In this document: positions 43,101-50,771 of the stretch, in pieces
How positions within the stretch are numbered: position 1 is the first letter of the stretch
How the letters are laid out: every line of letters starts with the position of its first letter
DNA from: Agriterribacter humi
GTDB lineage: Bacteria > Bacteroidota > Bacteroidia > Chitinophagales > Chitinophagaceae
Length of the DNA: 64,000 nucleotides
Direction of reading: 5' to 3'
Assembly (NCBI RefSeq): GCF_009192765.1
Contig: NZ_VOHQ01000011.1
Location: 124,001 to 188,000, forward strand
The notes under the pieces: model-generated
Seen by the model: the letters and a program-made list of their open reading frames with translations, nothing else
What the model was told of the DNA's origin: nothing
The model's database searches: none
Position numbers and translations under genes: made by a program

Positions 43101-43641
43101 TCTTGATTTCGATTGGTATAATTTTGATTTTTCTGTATTCCTGCAAGGCGTAGGAAAAAAAGATTTCTATCCTAAACATTATTTATTCTGGGGGCCTTAT
43201 CAGCAACCTTACGCCGGTATTTATGAATGGAACCTCGATTACTACCGCGGCGCTTCTGAAACCGGAACAGACAGGGACAGGCATTCCGCTTCTTATATAG
43301 CCGCCGGTTTAGCAGATGCCAATACCGATTCCTATTTTCCTGTTTTGCAGGCCTGGATGGCCGATGCCAATTATGGTTCAGGACTTGATTTGCCGCAAAC
43401 CAAATATTTGCTTAATGCAGCTTACCTAAGGGTCAAAAATGTTACCCTTGGTTATACGTTACCTGCTTCACTTACTAAAAAAGTTAAAGTAAGCCGGCTG
43501 AGATTATTTGTTACCGGGGAAAACCTGTATGAATTTTCTTCTATAAAAAAATACATTGATCCCGAAGCCGTGGCAGATGGTTATGGCTGGGCATATCCTT
43601 ACCAGAGAAAATATGCAGTAGGTCTTAACCTGGATTTTTAA
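40117..43641 (+). CDS. SusC/RagA-family TonB-dependent transporter with STN domain (locus B)
   Basis: An 1174-residue outer-membrane importer. The ATG at 40117 follows AAAGGT and gives a leader, then signal core (MKFTAFFLLVFCMHVSADVHSQ). The STN domain is ISVNFSKTSLEKAFSVIEKN, the carboxypeptidase-like domain VVKGKVINSLGEALPGVSVQ, the plug VVVVGYGSEKKINITGAVDQ with SVLRDAASAAIYGARAAFG, and the barrel ends YPYQRKYAVGLNLDF. It is paralogous to the locus C SusC. Downstream genes encode phosphatases, so the ligand may be a phosphorylated compound. A TTG at 40072 would lengthen the leader. Confidence 0.94.
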   Translation: MQKTLLLNRLRYRRSLRKFFMIMKFTAFFLLVFCMHVSADVHSQKISVNFSKTSLEKAFSVIEKNTNYRFVYNDDYLPFNHRVTVNAKNISIAELLKEILNDTRLSYRMLSENLVVIAPKGTEKNDVVVKGKVINSLGEALPGVSVQLKNTNIGTTTGVDGDFEIKAPENAILVFSFIGHEPQEIAIEGRVSLTVTLLPVENSLNEVVVVGYGSEKKINITGAVDQISGKELAERPIANLFQGLQGLSPGLNISYPGGKPGATPNINIRGITTLTGGGASPLVIIDGIASTTDDILRLNPQDIGSLSVLRDAASAAIYGARAAFGVILITTKQGASGGKQRVTYNNYFSWSRRTVLPDQITDPYIYSRVLETSTDNTPWDYVNYSDYQYQWAKERSENPSVEDVRKDPNNPNAWIYMGNNNWNDYFFNKMSSSQNHSISFSGGSEIGKGKPFGYLLSADWTKENGLNKLSKDDWNRYGLRAKINFTPLSWLKIENNLNIYQTITDAPSYTITDLYYLQPTQVAKNPDGSWANTGAGRLGAQLTDGGRDEQTRFGFQNISRAVATFLNGDLQVTGSASFKREIWKYNTNFKKFEIGFGEGDIREEGGNGSVLVRNGIVKHDVYDLFANYNKQIGSDHAFKVIAGYNQEEYVWSYEGVSRDRLISSSLPYIGLTTGENPSVLADYTTYALRSVFGRLNYTFKGRYIIEGNGRYDGSSRFPKERRWGFFPSVSAAWIASEEPFFKSIAKQVSTLKFRISYGDLGNQSVSDFGYIQTLPTGRASYIINNSFPSVITGAPSLSVDPDTYTWEKVTTFNVGADIGLLQNRVQGGFDYFVRNTIGMLGPVAELPGVLGTSPPTQNVADLSTKGWELSLAYRDNFDMASKPFSFGVKFILSDSRTKITKYKNDQLLLNSYRVGQEIGEIWGLEGDGYFKTQEEIDALDEFAIVPWGALEIVEGWPKYVDQDKDGKIEQGNTQTDPKDLKIIGNNSTRYRYGINLDFDWYNFDFSVFLQGVGKKDFYPKHYLFWGPYQQPYAGIYEWNLDYYRGASETGTDRDRHSASYIAAGLADANTDSYFPVLQAWMADANYGSGLDLPQTKYLLNAAYLRVKNVTLGYTLPASLTKKVKVSRLRLFVTGENLYEFSSIKKYIDPEAVADGYGWAYPYQRKYAVGLNLDF
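40142..40162. repeat. Inverted repeat inside the leader of locus B susC
   Basis: GGCTTCGC (40142-40149) and GCGGAGCC (40155-40162) pair over 8 bp with one T-G wobble and a 5-nt loop. The stretch encodes an Arg-rich insert (NRLRYRRSL) upstream of the signal core. Confidence 0.5.
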
Positions 43642-43698
43642 GGATGCTTCCTTGGCCAATACGTTACAGGCATGTGTTAAATCAAAAAAATTGAATGT

Positions 43699-45513
43699 AT
43701 GAAAAAAGTAAAATATTTATATACATTGCTTGCCGGAATGTTAATGCTGGCAGCAATCTCGTGCAAGAAAGATTTTATGGACAGGTACCCGCAAACCTCG
43801 GTTCCGCCGGATCGGTTCTTTAACTCCGAAGAAGATCTGGCTTCCTATATCAATGGTTTATTGAGTATTCCCGGTGCCGGGCAATATGCCAGCGACCAGG
43901 GAACGGATGATAAGGCAACTACCGCTGCTGTGGAGATCAAATCCATGATGACGGGAACGCCCACTTCTCAAAATATAACAGGTGGCTGGAGCTGGGGCAG
44001 GCTTAGAAATATTAATTATTTCCTGGAAAATTATGACAAGGCCAAAGTATCACAGGAAGTAAAAAATCATTATGCCGGTTTGGCGAGGTTTTACCGTGCA
44101 CAATTTTACGTGGATATGGTAAGCAGGTATTCGGATGTACCGTGGTATTCACAAACATTAAATCCCGCAGACAGTGGCGGTCTATATAAACCACGTGATC
44201 CACGTGCATTGGTAATGGACAGCGTGATGGCGGACCTTGCTTTTGCTTCTGCCAATGTAAAAGAATCGGTTCCTGAAGGTACTCCCGGTGTGTGGGTGGT
44301 GAAACTGATATATGCGAGAACTGCCTTGTATGAAGGAACTTACCGGAAATATCATTCCGAACTGGACTTACAAGCTTCGGCCGATGCGTTCTTGCAAATA
44401 GCGCAGCAGGTAGCAGGAGAAATTATCAGTTCGGGGAACTATGAAATATATAATACTGGTAAACCTGATGCAGATTATCTCACTTTATTTACCAGTCTTA
44501 GTCTTGCCGGTAACCCGGAAGTATTGTTAGCCAATATCTATGATCAGGACCTGAACAGGAGTGGAGATAATAAGTACAGCATTAATGATTACGAACAATC
44601 GCCTTCACGCGAGCTGATCCAAACTTATTTAATGAAAGATGGTTCAAGGTTTACAGACCAAAGCGGCTATCAAACCTTTGGTTTTGTAAAGGAATTTGAA
44701 AACCGTGATCCAAGGCTTTCGCAAACTTTTTTATATCCCGGATTTATTTTAGCCAGCAATGCTCCCAACCCCACGCCGTATATTCAACGGCTCAATAAAA
44801 ATTTCACCGGCTACCACCAGTTAAAAGGCTATATCAACAGTACTGATCAAAAAGCGGTGGCCGGAACAGATTTTCCTGCCTACCGCTATGCCGAAGTGTT
44901 GTTAACGTATGCTGAGGCATTGGCGGAACTAGGCACTGTAACACAGGCTGATTTGGATATGTCTGTTAATTTGCTGAGGAGCAGGGCTGGTTTGCCGGCA
45001 CTTATCCTGACAGCGGCTAATGCCAATGCAGATCCTGTGCTTGCCGCCCAATATCCTGCCGTCAGTGGTGCCAACCAGGGTATTATTCTTGAGATCAGGC
45101 GTGAACGAAGAGTGGAGTTTGCATTGGAAGGATACCGCTATAATGATTTGATGAGATGGGCTGCAGGCAAGCGGTTGGAAATTATACCCGACGGCATGTA
45201 TTTTCCGGGATTGGGAAAATATGATCTTACAGGCGATGCTGTTCCGGATATTATTTTAATTGATAAAACGGCCTCCATACCACCTGCTGAACAGCAGGAA
45301 GAAAATACACTCGGAATAAAGCTGGTCTATTATAAAGCAGGAAATTTTGGCGATGATGTAACCGTATATCTTAAAAATGGCAATAGCGGTGGCACCATTG
45401 TTACCGAAACAACAACAAGACAGTTTATTGATCCGCAGTATTATTACCGGCCTATTCCATTTAACCAGGTCACTTTAAATCCCGCGTTAAAACAAATATT
45501 CGGCTGGAACTAA
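43699..45513 (+). CDS. SusD/RagB-family lipoprotein (locus B)
   Basis: A 604-residue SusD-like protein with lipoprotein signal KKVKYLYTLLAGMLMLAAISC. It has KDFMDRYPQTSVPPDRFFNSEEDL, NYFLENYDKAKVSQEVKNHYAGLARFYRAQFYVDMVSRYSDVPWY, RYAEVLLTYAEALAELG and EIRRERRVEFALEGYRYNDLMRW, all typical SusD blocks. It lies 57 bp after susC and should form the surface lid of that transporter. It is a paralogue of the locus C SusD at 54253-56049. Confidence 0.93.
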   Translation: MKKVKYLYTLLAGMLMLAAISCKKDFMDRYPQTSVPPDRFFNSEEDLASYINGLLSIPGAGQYASDQGTDDKATTAAVEIKSMMTGTPTSQNITGGWSWGRLRNINYFLENYDKAKVSQEVKNHYAGLARFYRAQFYVDMVSRYSDVPWYSQTLNPADSGGLYKPRDPRALVMDSVMADLAFASANVKESVPEGTPGVWVVKLIYARTALYEGTYRKYHSELDLQASADAFLQIAQQVAGEIISSGNYEIYNTGKPDADYLTLFTSLSLAGNPEVLLANIYDQDLNRSGDNKYSINDYEQSPSRELIQTYLMKDGSRFTDQSGYQTFGFVKEFENRDPRLSQTFLYPGFILASNAPNPTPYIQRLNKNFTGYHQLKGYINSTDQKAVAGTDFPAYRYAEVLLTYAEALAELGTVTQADLDMSVNLLRSRAGLPALILTAANANADPVLAAQYPAVSGANQGIILEIRRERRVEFALEGYRYNDLMRWAAGKRLEIIPDGMYFPGLGKYDLTGDAVPDIILIDKTASIPPAEQQEENTLGIKLVYYKAGNFGDDVTVYLKNGNSGGTIVTETTTRQFIDPQYYYRPIPFNQVTLNPALKQIFGWN

Positions 45514-45591
45514 TTTTATATCATGGGCATCGTTTGTATTACCGGTAAATAAAAAAAGTTTTCCGGTAATACTATTCTTTAAAAAATAAGG

Positions 45592-46491
45592 ATGAAAAGA
45601 AGGTCTTTGTTAAAGCAGGCGGGATGGCTAACAGCAGGTTCAATGCTTACCGGAAGTATGGCCGCTGCCACAATAAGTAATAAAAACAAAAAGCCTGTAC
45701 TCACTATTGCACATATTACTGATGTGCACATCCGGCCGGAAGAAAATATTCCACAGCGCTATAAAAAATGTTTGGATGATGTAAAAAAACACAGAATAGA
45801 TTTTATATTGAATGGTGGCGATTCCATACATGCTGCTGACTATCCCGATATTACACGGGAACGGGTAACCGAACAATGGGCGGCGTGGGATGAGTGTATG
45901 AGCAGTGTGAAAGCGTATGAACTGTTCAGTTGCATTGGCAACCACGATCCCTGGTGGGCGTCGCCATCGCCGGAACATGAAATGCATGGAAAAACATATG
46001 TGGTTAAACGGTTGAATATTCCTCACCGCTATTATAGTTTTAGCCGCAAAGGCTGGCATTTTATTGTATTAGACGGCAATAATAAAAACATTTCGCTCGA
46101 TGATGAACAATACAACTGGCTGGTAGCCGACCTTGAAAAAACGGCTACTGGAACACCCACGTTGTTAATGTCGCATTACCCGGTATTTGGCGCTACACCT
46201 ATTCTGGTGGGTGGTAATCATTCCGACAATAAAAAACTAAAGGATCTTTTTTACACGCACCGCGATAAGGTAAGGGTAATGCTGAGCGGGCATAATCACC
46301 TGTACGATAAAACGCTTTATAATGAAGTGTGGTATTGCTGCAATGGTGCTATGAGCGGCTATTGGTGGGGCAAAGGTGATAAGGAGTCGGCGGGTGAAGG
46401 GTACTACCTGGAAACGCCTCCGGGTTTTGCCATTTTAAAATTATACAGCGATGGATCGGTGGAGAATAATTATTATCCCCATCATTCCTGA
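45592..46491 (+). CDS. Exported calcineurin-like metallophosphoesterase (locus B)
   Basis: A 299-residue exported hydrolase. The N-terminus KRRSLLKQAGWLTAGSMLTGSMAAA looks like a Tat-type signal with twin Arg. Metal-binding motifs of the calcineurin-like family are complete: ITDVHIRP, NGGDSIH, IGNHDPWW, MSHYPVFG and SGHNHLYD. It should cleave a phosphomonoester or diester in the periplasm or at the surface; substrate unknown. It follows susD by 78 bp, with a purine-rich AATAAGG just before the ATG, and precedes two more phosphatase genes. Confidence 0.88.
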   Translation: MKRRSLLKQAGWLTAGSMLTGSMAAATISNKNKKPVLTIAHITDVHIRPEENIPQRYKKCLDDVKKHRIDFILNGGDSIHAADYPDITRERVTEQWAAWDECMSSVKAYELFSCIGNHDPWWASPSPEHEMHGKTYVVKRLNIPHRYYSFSRKGWHFIVLDGNNKNISLDDEQYNWLVADLEKTATGTPTLLMSHYPVFGATPILVGGNHSDNKKLKDLFYTHRDKVRVMLSGHNHLYDKTLYNEVWYCCNGAMSGYWWGKGDKESAGEGYYLETPPGFAILKLYSDGSVENNYYPHHS

Positions 46492-46553
46492 TAAACAACG
46501 GCTTGAACTTGGAATTCTTAATGTATCTTAAATGACCTATTAAATTTGTTGGT

Positions 46554-47786
46554 ATGAAACAATATTTCTTATTTATATTATTGATGGGCTGTTGTATGGG
46601 CGTCCGCGGACAATCCAATAAAAAGGCCATATTCGTTATTGTAGATGGGATAGCTGCAGATGTAATTGAAAAATTGAACACACCTGCTTTAGATGCTATC
46701 GCCAAAGAGGGCGGATATACCAGGGCACATGTGGGTGGTGAAAAAGGCGGCTATTCGGAAACGCCCACCATTTCGGCCGTTGGCTACAATAGTTTACTTA
46801 CCGGCACATGGGTGAACAAGCACAATGTTTGGGATAATGATATTGCTGCTCCCAATTATAATTACCGGACCATCTTCCGTTTTTTAGAAGCGCAGTATCC
46901 CGATAAAAAGACAGCTATATTTTCCAGTTGGGAAGATAACCGTACCAAATTAGTGGGAGAAAATTTGCCTGCTACAGGAAATATAAAATTGGATTATCAC
47001 TTCGACGGGCTGGAATTAGATACTTTAAATTATCCTCATGATAAAGGAAGGGATTTTATGCATCGTATAGATGAAGCCGTTGTAAATAACGCTGTGGATT
47101 ATATTAAAAAGAAAGCGCCTGATCTTTCATGGGTGTACTTAGAGTATACAGATGATATGGGGCATATGTATGGCGACAGTGAGCAGTTTTATAAAGCGGT
47201 AACCATGATGGATGATCAGATGGGAAGGCTGTGGCAGGCGATTCAATACCGGAAACAAAATTTTAAAGAAGACTGGGTCATCTATATCACTACTGACCAT
47301 GGCAGAAGCGCTGATAATGGAAAAGGGCACGGCGGGCAGTCGGACAGGGAAAGAAGCACCTGGATTGTAACCAATGCCAAAGGATTAAATCATTATTTTA
47401 AAACAGGCAACCCCGGTATTGTGGATATAATGCCTTCCATTGCCAAATTTTTAAACATCTCTATACCGCGTGACCAGTTAATGGAAATTGATGGTGTGCC
47501 TTTAACCGGGAAATTGTATGCAACAACTCCCGATATGGCACTGCAAAATGATAAGCTCCGCGTTACCTGGAAGGCGCTCGAAAAAAAGGGAAATGTGAAG
47601 ATATGGCTGAGCGCAACCAATCATTTTAAAGAAGGAGGAAAGGATGAATATACTTTACATGCTACAGTACCTTTGGCGAAGCAGGAAGCGATAATAGATG
47701 TAAGCAAACTGCCTTCCTCTTTTTATAAAGTAGTTATTGAAACGCCGGGTAATATGCTGAACAGGTGGGTGACGGAGAGGAATTAA
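46554..47786 (+). CDS. Exported alkaline-phosphatase-superfamily phosphodiesterase/nucleotide pyrophosphatase (locus B)
   Basis: A 410-residue protein with a signal peptide (KQYFLFILLMGCCMGVRGQ). The fold is that of type I phosphodiesterase/nucleotide pyrophosphatase: AIFVIVDGIAADVIEKL has the first metal Asp, ETPTISAVGYNSLLTGTW has the nucleophile Thr, YLEYTDDMGHMYG has the Asp/His metal ligands, and ITTDHGRSADNGKGHGGQ has Asp-His and a final His. Such enzymes cleave nucleotide or phospholipid diesters. It is 62 bp after the calcineurin-like gene and fits a phosphate-ester degradation set. Confidence 0.88.
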   Translation: MKQYFLFILLMGCCMGVRGQSNKKAIFVIVDGIAADVIEKLNTPALDAIAKEGGYTRAHVGGEKGGYSETPTISAVGYNSLLTGTWVNKHNVWDNDIAAPNYNYRTIFRFLEAQYPDKKTAIFSSWEDNRTKLVGENLPATGNIKLDYHFDGLELDTLNYPHDKGRDFMHRIDEAVVNNAVDYIKKKAPDLSWVYLEYTDDMGHMYGDSEQFYKAVTMMDDQMGRLWQAIQYRKQNFKEDWVIYITTDHGRSADNGKGHGGQSDRERSTWIVTNAKGLNHYFKTGNPGIVDIMPSIAKFLNISIPRDQLMEIDGVPLTGKLYATTPDMALQNDKLRVTWKALEKKGNVKIWLSATNHFKEGGKDEYTLHATVPLAKQEAIIDVSKLPSSFYKVVIETPGNMLNRWVTERN

Positions 47787-47912
47787 CGGGAAGTTTATGG
47801 TTTGTAGTTTTGAAGTTTGTATGGCATCGTTTACAAGATGATTAATCATTAGATCAGGCTTTCTTTGCGGCCCTTGGTGCTTTGCGCCTTTTTGAATAAC
47901 CGTTTTTATTTT

Positions 47913-48731
47913 ATGAATATCCGTCGGGTAAAATGCAGTTTTATAATTTTATTTTTTCTATTAACAGCAGCAGGCTCATGTAAGGTGCAGCGCACAACTG
48001 CTGTTAATACCCAAACTTCATTGGTTACGCAGGGTCCGCTATGGGGAGCCGTATGGCAGCAAAAAGCTTCTGAATATAAAGCCTTATGTTACCAGGCTTA
48101 CAATACCGCAAGAATGCAGTTGGATGTTTTACTGCAGCAATCTTACAGCAAACCCCTGGCATTGGTAACCGACATTGACGAAACGATATTAGACAATAGT
48201 CCTTACCAGGTGCATATCGCTTTGCAGCATGAAGAATATGCAGATGCTTCGTGGATGGAGTGGACAAAAAAAGTGGATTGCGATACAGTGCCCGGCGCCT
48301 TATCTTTTTTCGGGTATGCCAAAAGCAGGGGTGTGGATGTGTTTTATATTACCAACCGCCTGGAAACCGAGCGGGACGCTACTTTAAAGGATATTCAACG
48401 CTGGGGTTTTCCCGATGCGGTGAACAGCCACCTTACTTTCAAAACCACCACTTCCGGCAAGGAGCCACGCCGGCAAATTGTCGCGGATACGCACGAAATC
48501 ATTATGCTCTTTGGCGATAACCTCAGCGACTTCAGCGCAGTTTTCGATAAGCAGCCTGCGGATATCCGCAACGCAGCCACGCGTGATAATGCCGCGCTAT
48601 TCGGCACAAAATTCATTGTATTGCCCAATGCCATGTACGGCGATTGGGAAGGGATGCTATACCAATACAAACACACACTGCCCCCGGCAACAAAAGATAG
48701 CATTATCATCGGGGGACTGAAAAAGTATTAA
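47913..48731 (+). CDS. 5'-nucleotidase / acid phosphatase, lipoprotein e(P4) family (locus B)
   Basis: A 272-residue HAD-superfamily acid phosphatase lipoprotein. From the ATG at 47913 the signal is MNIRRVKCSFIILFFLLTAAGSC (lipidated Cys in AGSC). The catalytic DxD motif is VTDIDETILDN, with YITNRLETERDAT, and the metal-binding FGDNLSDF. The e(P4) family dephosphorylates nucleoside monophosphates at the outer membrane, allowing nucleoside uptake. It lies 126 bp after the phosphodiesterase gene, so a path from diester to monoester to free organic moiety plus phosphate can be drawn with its neighbours. Confidence 0.9.
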   Translation: MNIRRVKCSFIILFFLLTAAGSCKVQRTTAVNTQTSLVTQGPLWGAVWQQKASEYKALCYQAYNTARMQLDVLLQQSYSKPLALVTDIDETILDNSPYQVHIALQHEEYADASWMEWTKKVDCDTVPGALSFFGYAKSRGVDVFYITNRLETERDATLKDIQRWGFPDAVNSHLTFKTTTSGKEPRRQIVADTHEIIMLFGDNLSDFSAVFDKQPADIRNAATRDNAALFGTKFIVLPNAMYGDWEGMLYQYKHTLPPATKDSIIIGGLKKY

Positions 48732-48746
48732 AGGTTGGCAACCTTA
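48731..48746. repeat. AAGGTTGGCAACCTT palindrome
   Basis: It is a perfect palindrome except for its 3-nt centre, starting at the last base of the acid phosphatase stop. It is the same element as at 24612-24630. No T-run follows, so a terminator role is uncertain. Confidence 0.45.
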
Positions 48747-48858
48747 GCCTGTTACGAAATCGTTTGCATTTATATTCTTGCTTTAAATAGAATGGTTGAA
48801 GAAAAGATTACCTGCCCGGCTGGCGCCGGTTGCATAGAAAATAGTAATTTGTTCCCGC

Positions 48859-49422
48859 ATGCAAGACGAACTGCAATTACAATACTGGGTTGAACAGGTT
48901 GCCTTATTTAATGACCAGGCGGCATACGAAAAGATATTCCTGCATTTTAATGACGGACTATACCATCTCGCTTTTTCCTTTGTAAAAGATGAGCAGGTTG
49001 CCGAAGAAATTGTTTCCGATACTTTTATTAACCTGTGGCGCAACCGTATGCGGCTGCTTGAAATAGAAAACCTGAAAGTATACCTGTATGTATCGGTGAA
49101 AAATCTTTCTATTAAATATCTCAGTCGCAATAAACTCCGGGTTGATTTTGATTTGAATGACATAATACTGCAGCATGTAGCCGCCACAAGTCAGAATCCG
49201 GAGGATCTGATGGTTTCAAAAGAAGTGCTTAAATCAATACATATGGCTATTGAAGACCTGCCGCCTAAATGCAGGCTTATTTTTAAGCTGGTAAGAGAAG
49301 ACGGGCTAAAATATAAGGAAATTGCACAAATACTTAATCTTTCTGTAAAAACGATTGATGCGCAAATGGCTATTGCCGGAAAACGCATTGTACAGTCGCT
49401 CAGCTTTCTCATTCATAAATAA
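48859..49422 (+). CDS. ECF RNA polymerase sigma factor (locus C)
   Basis: A 187-residue sigma-70 family protein. Region 2 is YEKIFLHFNDGLYHLAFSFVKDEQVAEEIVSDTFINLWRNR; region 4 is LPPKCRLIFKLVREDGLKYKEIAQILNLSVKTIDAQMAIAGKRI with its helix-turn-helix. It is paralogous to the locus B sigma factor. It heads an ordered set sigma, fecR, susC, susD on the same strand. Confidence 0.92.
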   Translation: MQDELQLQYWVEQVALFNDQAAYEKIFLHFNDGLYHLAFSFVKDEQVAEEIVSDTFINLWRNRMRLLEIENLKVYLYVSVKNLSIKYLSRNKLRVDFDLNDIILQHVAATSQNPEDLMVSKEVLKSIHMAIEDLPPKCRLIFKLVREDGLKYKEIAQILNLSVKTIDAQMAIAGKRIVQSLSFLIHK

Positions 49423-49502
49423 TTTTCCGTTTTTTCCTGATCCATTTAGGGGATTTTTTTGATTTTAGGTTCCTTTAGTCATTCAAAAGAACCTTTACCT
49501 GA

Positions 49503-50615
49503 ATGTCGTATAACAAAATCTGGCAATTGGTTGCACGGAAATTATCCGGTGAGGCATCCCTTGATGAGCTAAAAGAGTTGGAACACCTGTTGCAGGAGTA
49601 TCCTGAAATTGCCTATAAGGTAGATATCTATTGCCAATATTTCGACAATCCTCCCAGCCAGGTATATCGCACAGACGAAACAAAAAGAAGGTCGTTAGAA
49701 CAGTTCCGGTTACGGTTTAGCAGGGAATTAAATAACGAGTCTGAAGCCATTCCGTTGCCGCTAACGCATAATAGTACGGCTATGCCCGGTATAAAAAAAT
49801 GGTTAGCGGTTGCTGCGGGTCTGATAACTATAGTGGTTACGGTTTTTTTTATGACCGGAAGGGAAAAGGGAAATGCAGGATTTGCGCAGCATAAGATAAA
49901 TGAAGTAAATACCATGCCCGGAACGCGATCTAAAACAATACTTCCCGATGGCACAATAGTATGGTTGAACAGCGATAGCCGGATTAGTTATAATGTTGAT
50001 TTTGGTAAAAATAAAAGAGAAGTAACCCTTATTGGGGAAGCTTTTTTTGATGTAGCTCATGATGAGGCGGTTCCGCTGATTGTGCACGCTAAAACGGTTA
50101 ACATTCTCGTAAAAGGTACGGCGTTTAATGTGCGCAGTTACCCGGGGAGTGATAAAGTGCAAACATCCCTGCTGAGGGGTTCAGTTGAATTAACGATGAA
50201 GGATCACCCTGAGCACAAAATATTCCTGAAACCCAATGAAAAAATAACCATTGATGTACAGGAAAATGAACCTGCTGCGAACAATGATATACAGGCTCCG
50301 CCGGCAGCGACATATAATCAGAATAGGAAAATATATCATATTGATTCACTGAAACAAAGTACGCTGGTTGATGCAATACCGGAAGTGTCATGGATAGAAA
50401 ACAGGCTGGTGTTTGATAATGAACCATTTACTGATGTAATAGACAAAATGGAAAAATGGTATAATGTGGATATCATTCTCACCAACCAGCACCTGGGGAA
50501 AAAAAGCTTTTCAGGTGTATTTGAAAAAGAAAATATTGCCGAGGCATTATCAGCGCTCCAGATCATTAATTATTTTGATTTCGAAATAATGGGAAGAAAA
50601 ATTATCATCAAATAA
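49503..50615 (+). CDS. FecR-family anti-sigma regulator (locus C)
   Basis: A 370-residue regulator: cytoplasmic N-terminus SYNKIWQLVARKLSGEASLDEL, membrane helix WLAVAAGLITIVVTVFFM near residue 105, FecR domain (NTMPGTRSKTILPDGTIVWL, VTLIGEAFFDVA, VNILVKGTAFNVRSY) and an STN-like C-terminus (FTDVIDKMEKWYNVDIIL). It should hold its sigma factor inactive until the locus C SusC binds ligand. It lies 80 bp after its sigma gene. Confidence 0.92.
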   Translation: MSYNKIWQLVARKLSGEASLDELKELEHLLQEYPEIAYKVDIYCQYFDNPPSQVYRTDETKRRSLEQFRLRFSRELNNESEAIPLPLTHNSTAMPGIKKWLAVAAGLITIVVTVFFMTGREKGNAGFAQHKINEVNTMPGTRSKTILPDGTIVWLNSDSRISYNVDFGKNKREVTLIGEAFFDVAHDEAVPLIVHAKTVNILVKGTAFNVRSYPGSDKVQTSLLRGSVELTMKDHPEHKIFLKPNEKITIDVQENEPAANNDIQAPPAATYNQNRKIYHIDSLKQSTLVDAIPEVSWIENRLVFDNEPFTDVIDKMEKWYNVDIILTNQHLGKKSFSGVFEKENIAEALSALQIINYFDFEIMGRKIIIK

Positions 50616-50668
50616 ATTAATAAACAAAAAGGATATGCTTATGACATGAACCAATAACCCCTCCACGA

Positions 50669-50701
50669 AAAAGAGAGATGCTGTTACATCTCCCTTTTAT
50701 T
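50669..50701 (+). terminator. Hairpin after fecR (locus C), likely terminator
   Basis: AAAAGAGAGATG (50669-50680) and CATCTCCCTTTT (50687-50698) form a 12-bp stem with one mismatch and a 6-nt loop, ending in T-rich sequence. It would separate the sigma/fecR transcript from susCD. Confidence 0.6.
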
Positions 50702-50771
50702 AGTTAAATCCGGTAAGGGTTTTCTTAACGCGATCACCCGTACCTATTATTAAACTTAATAAAGTAAAATT

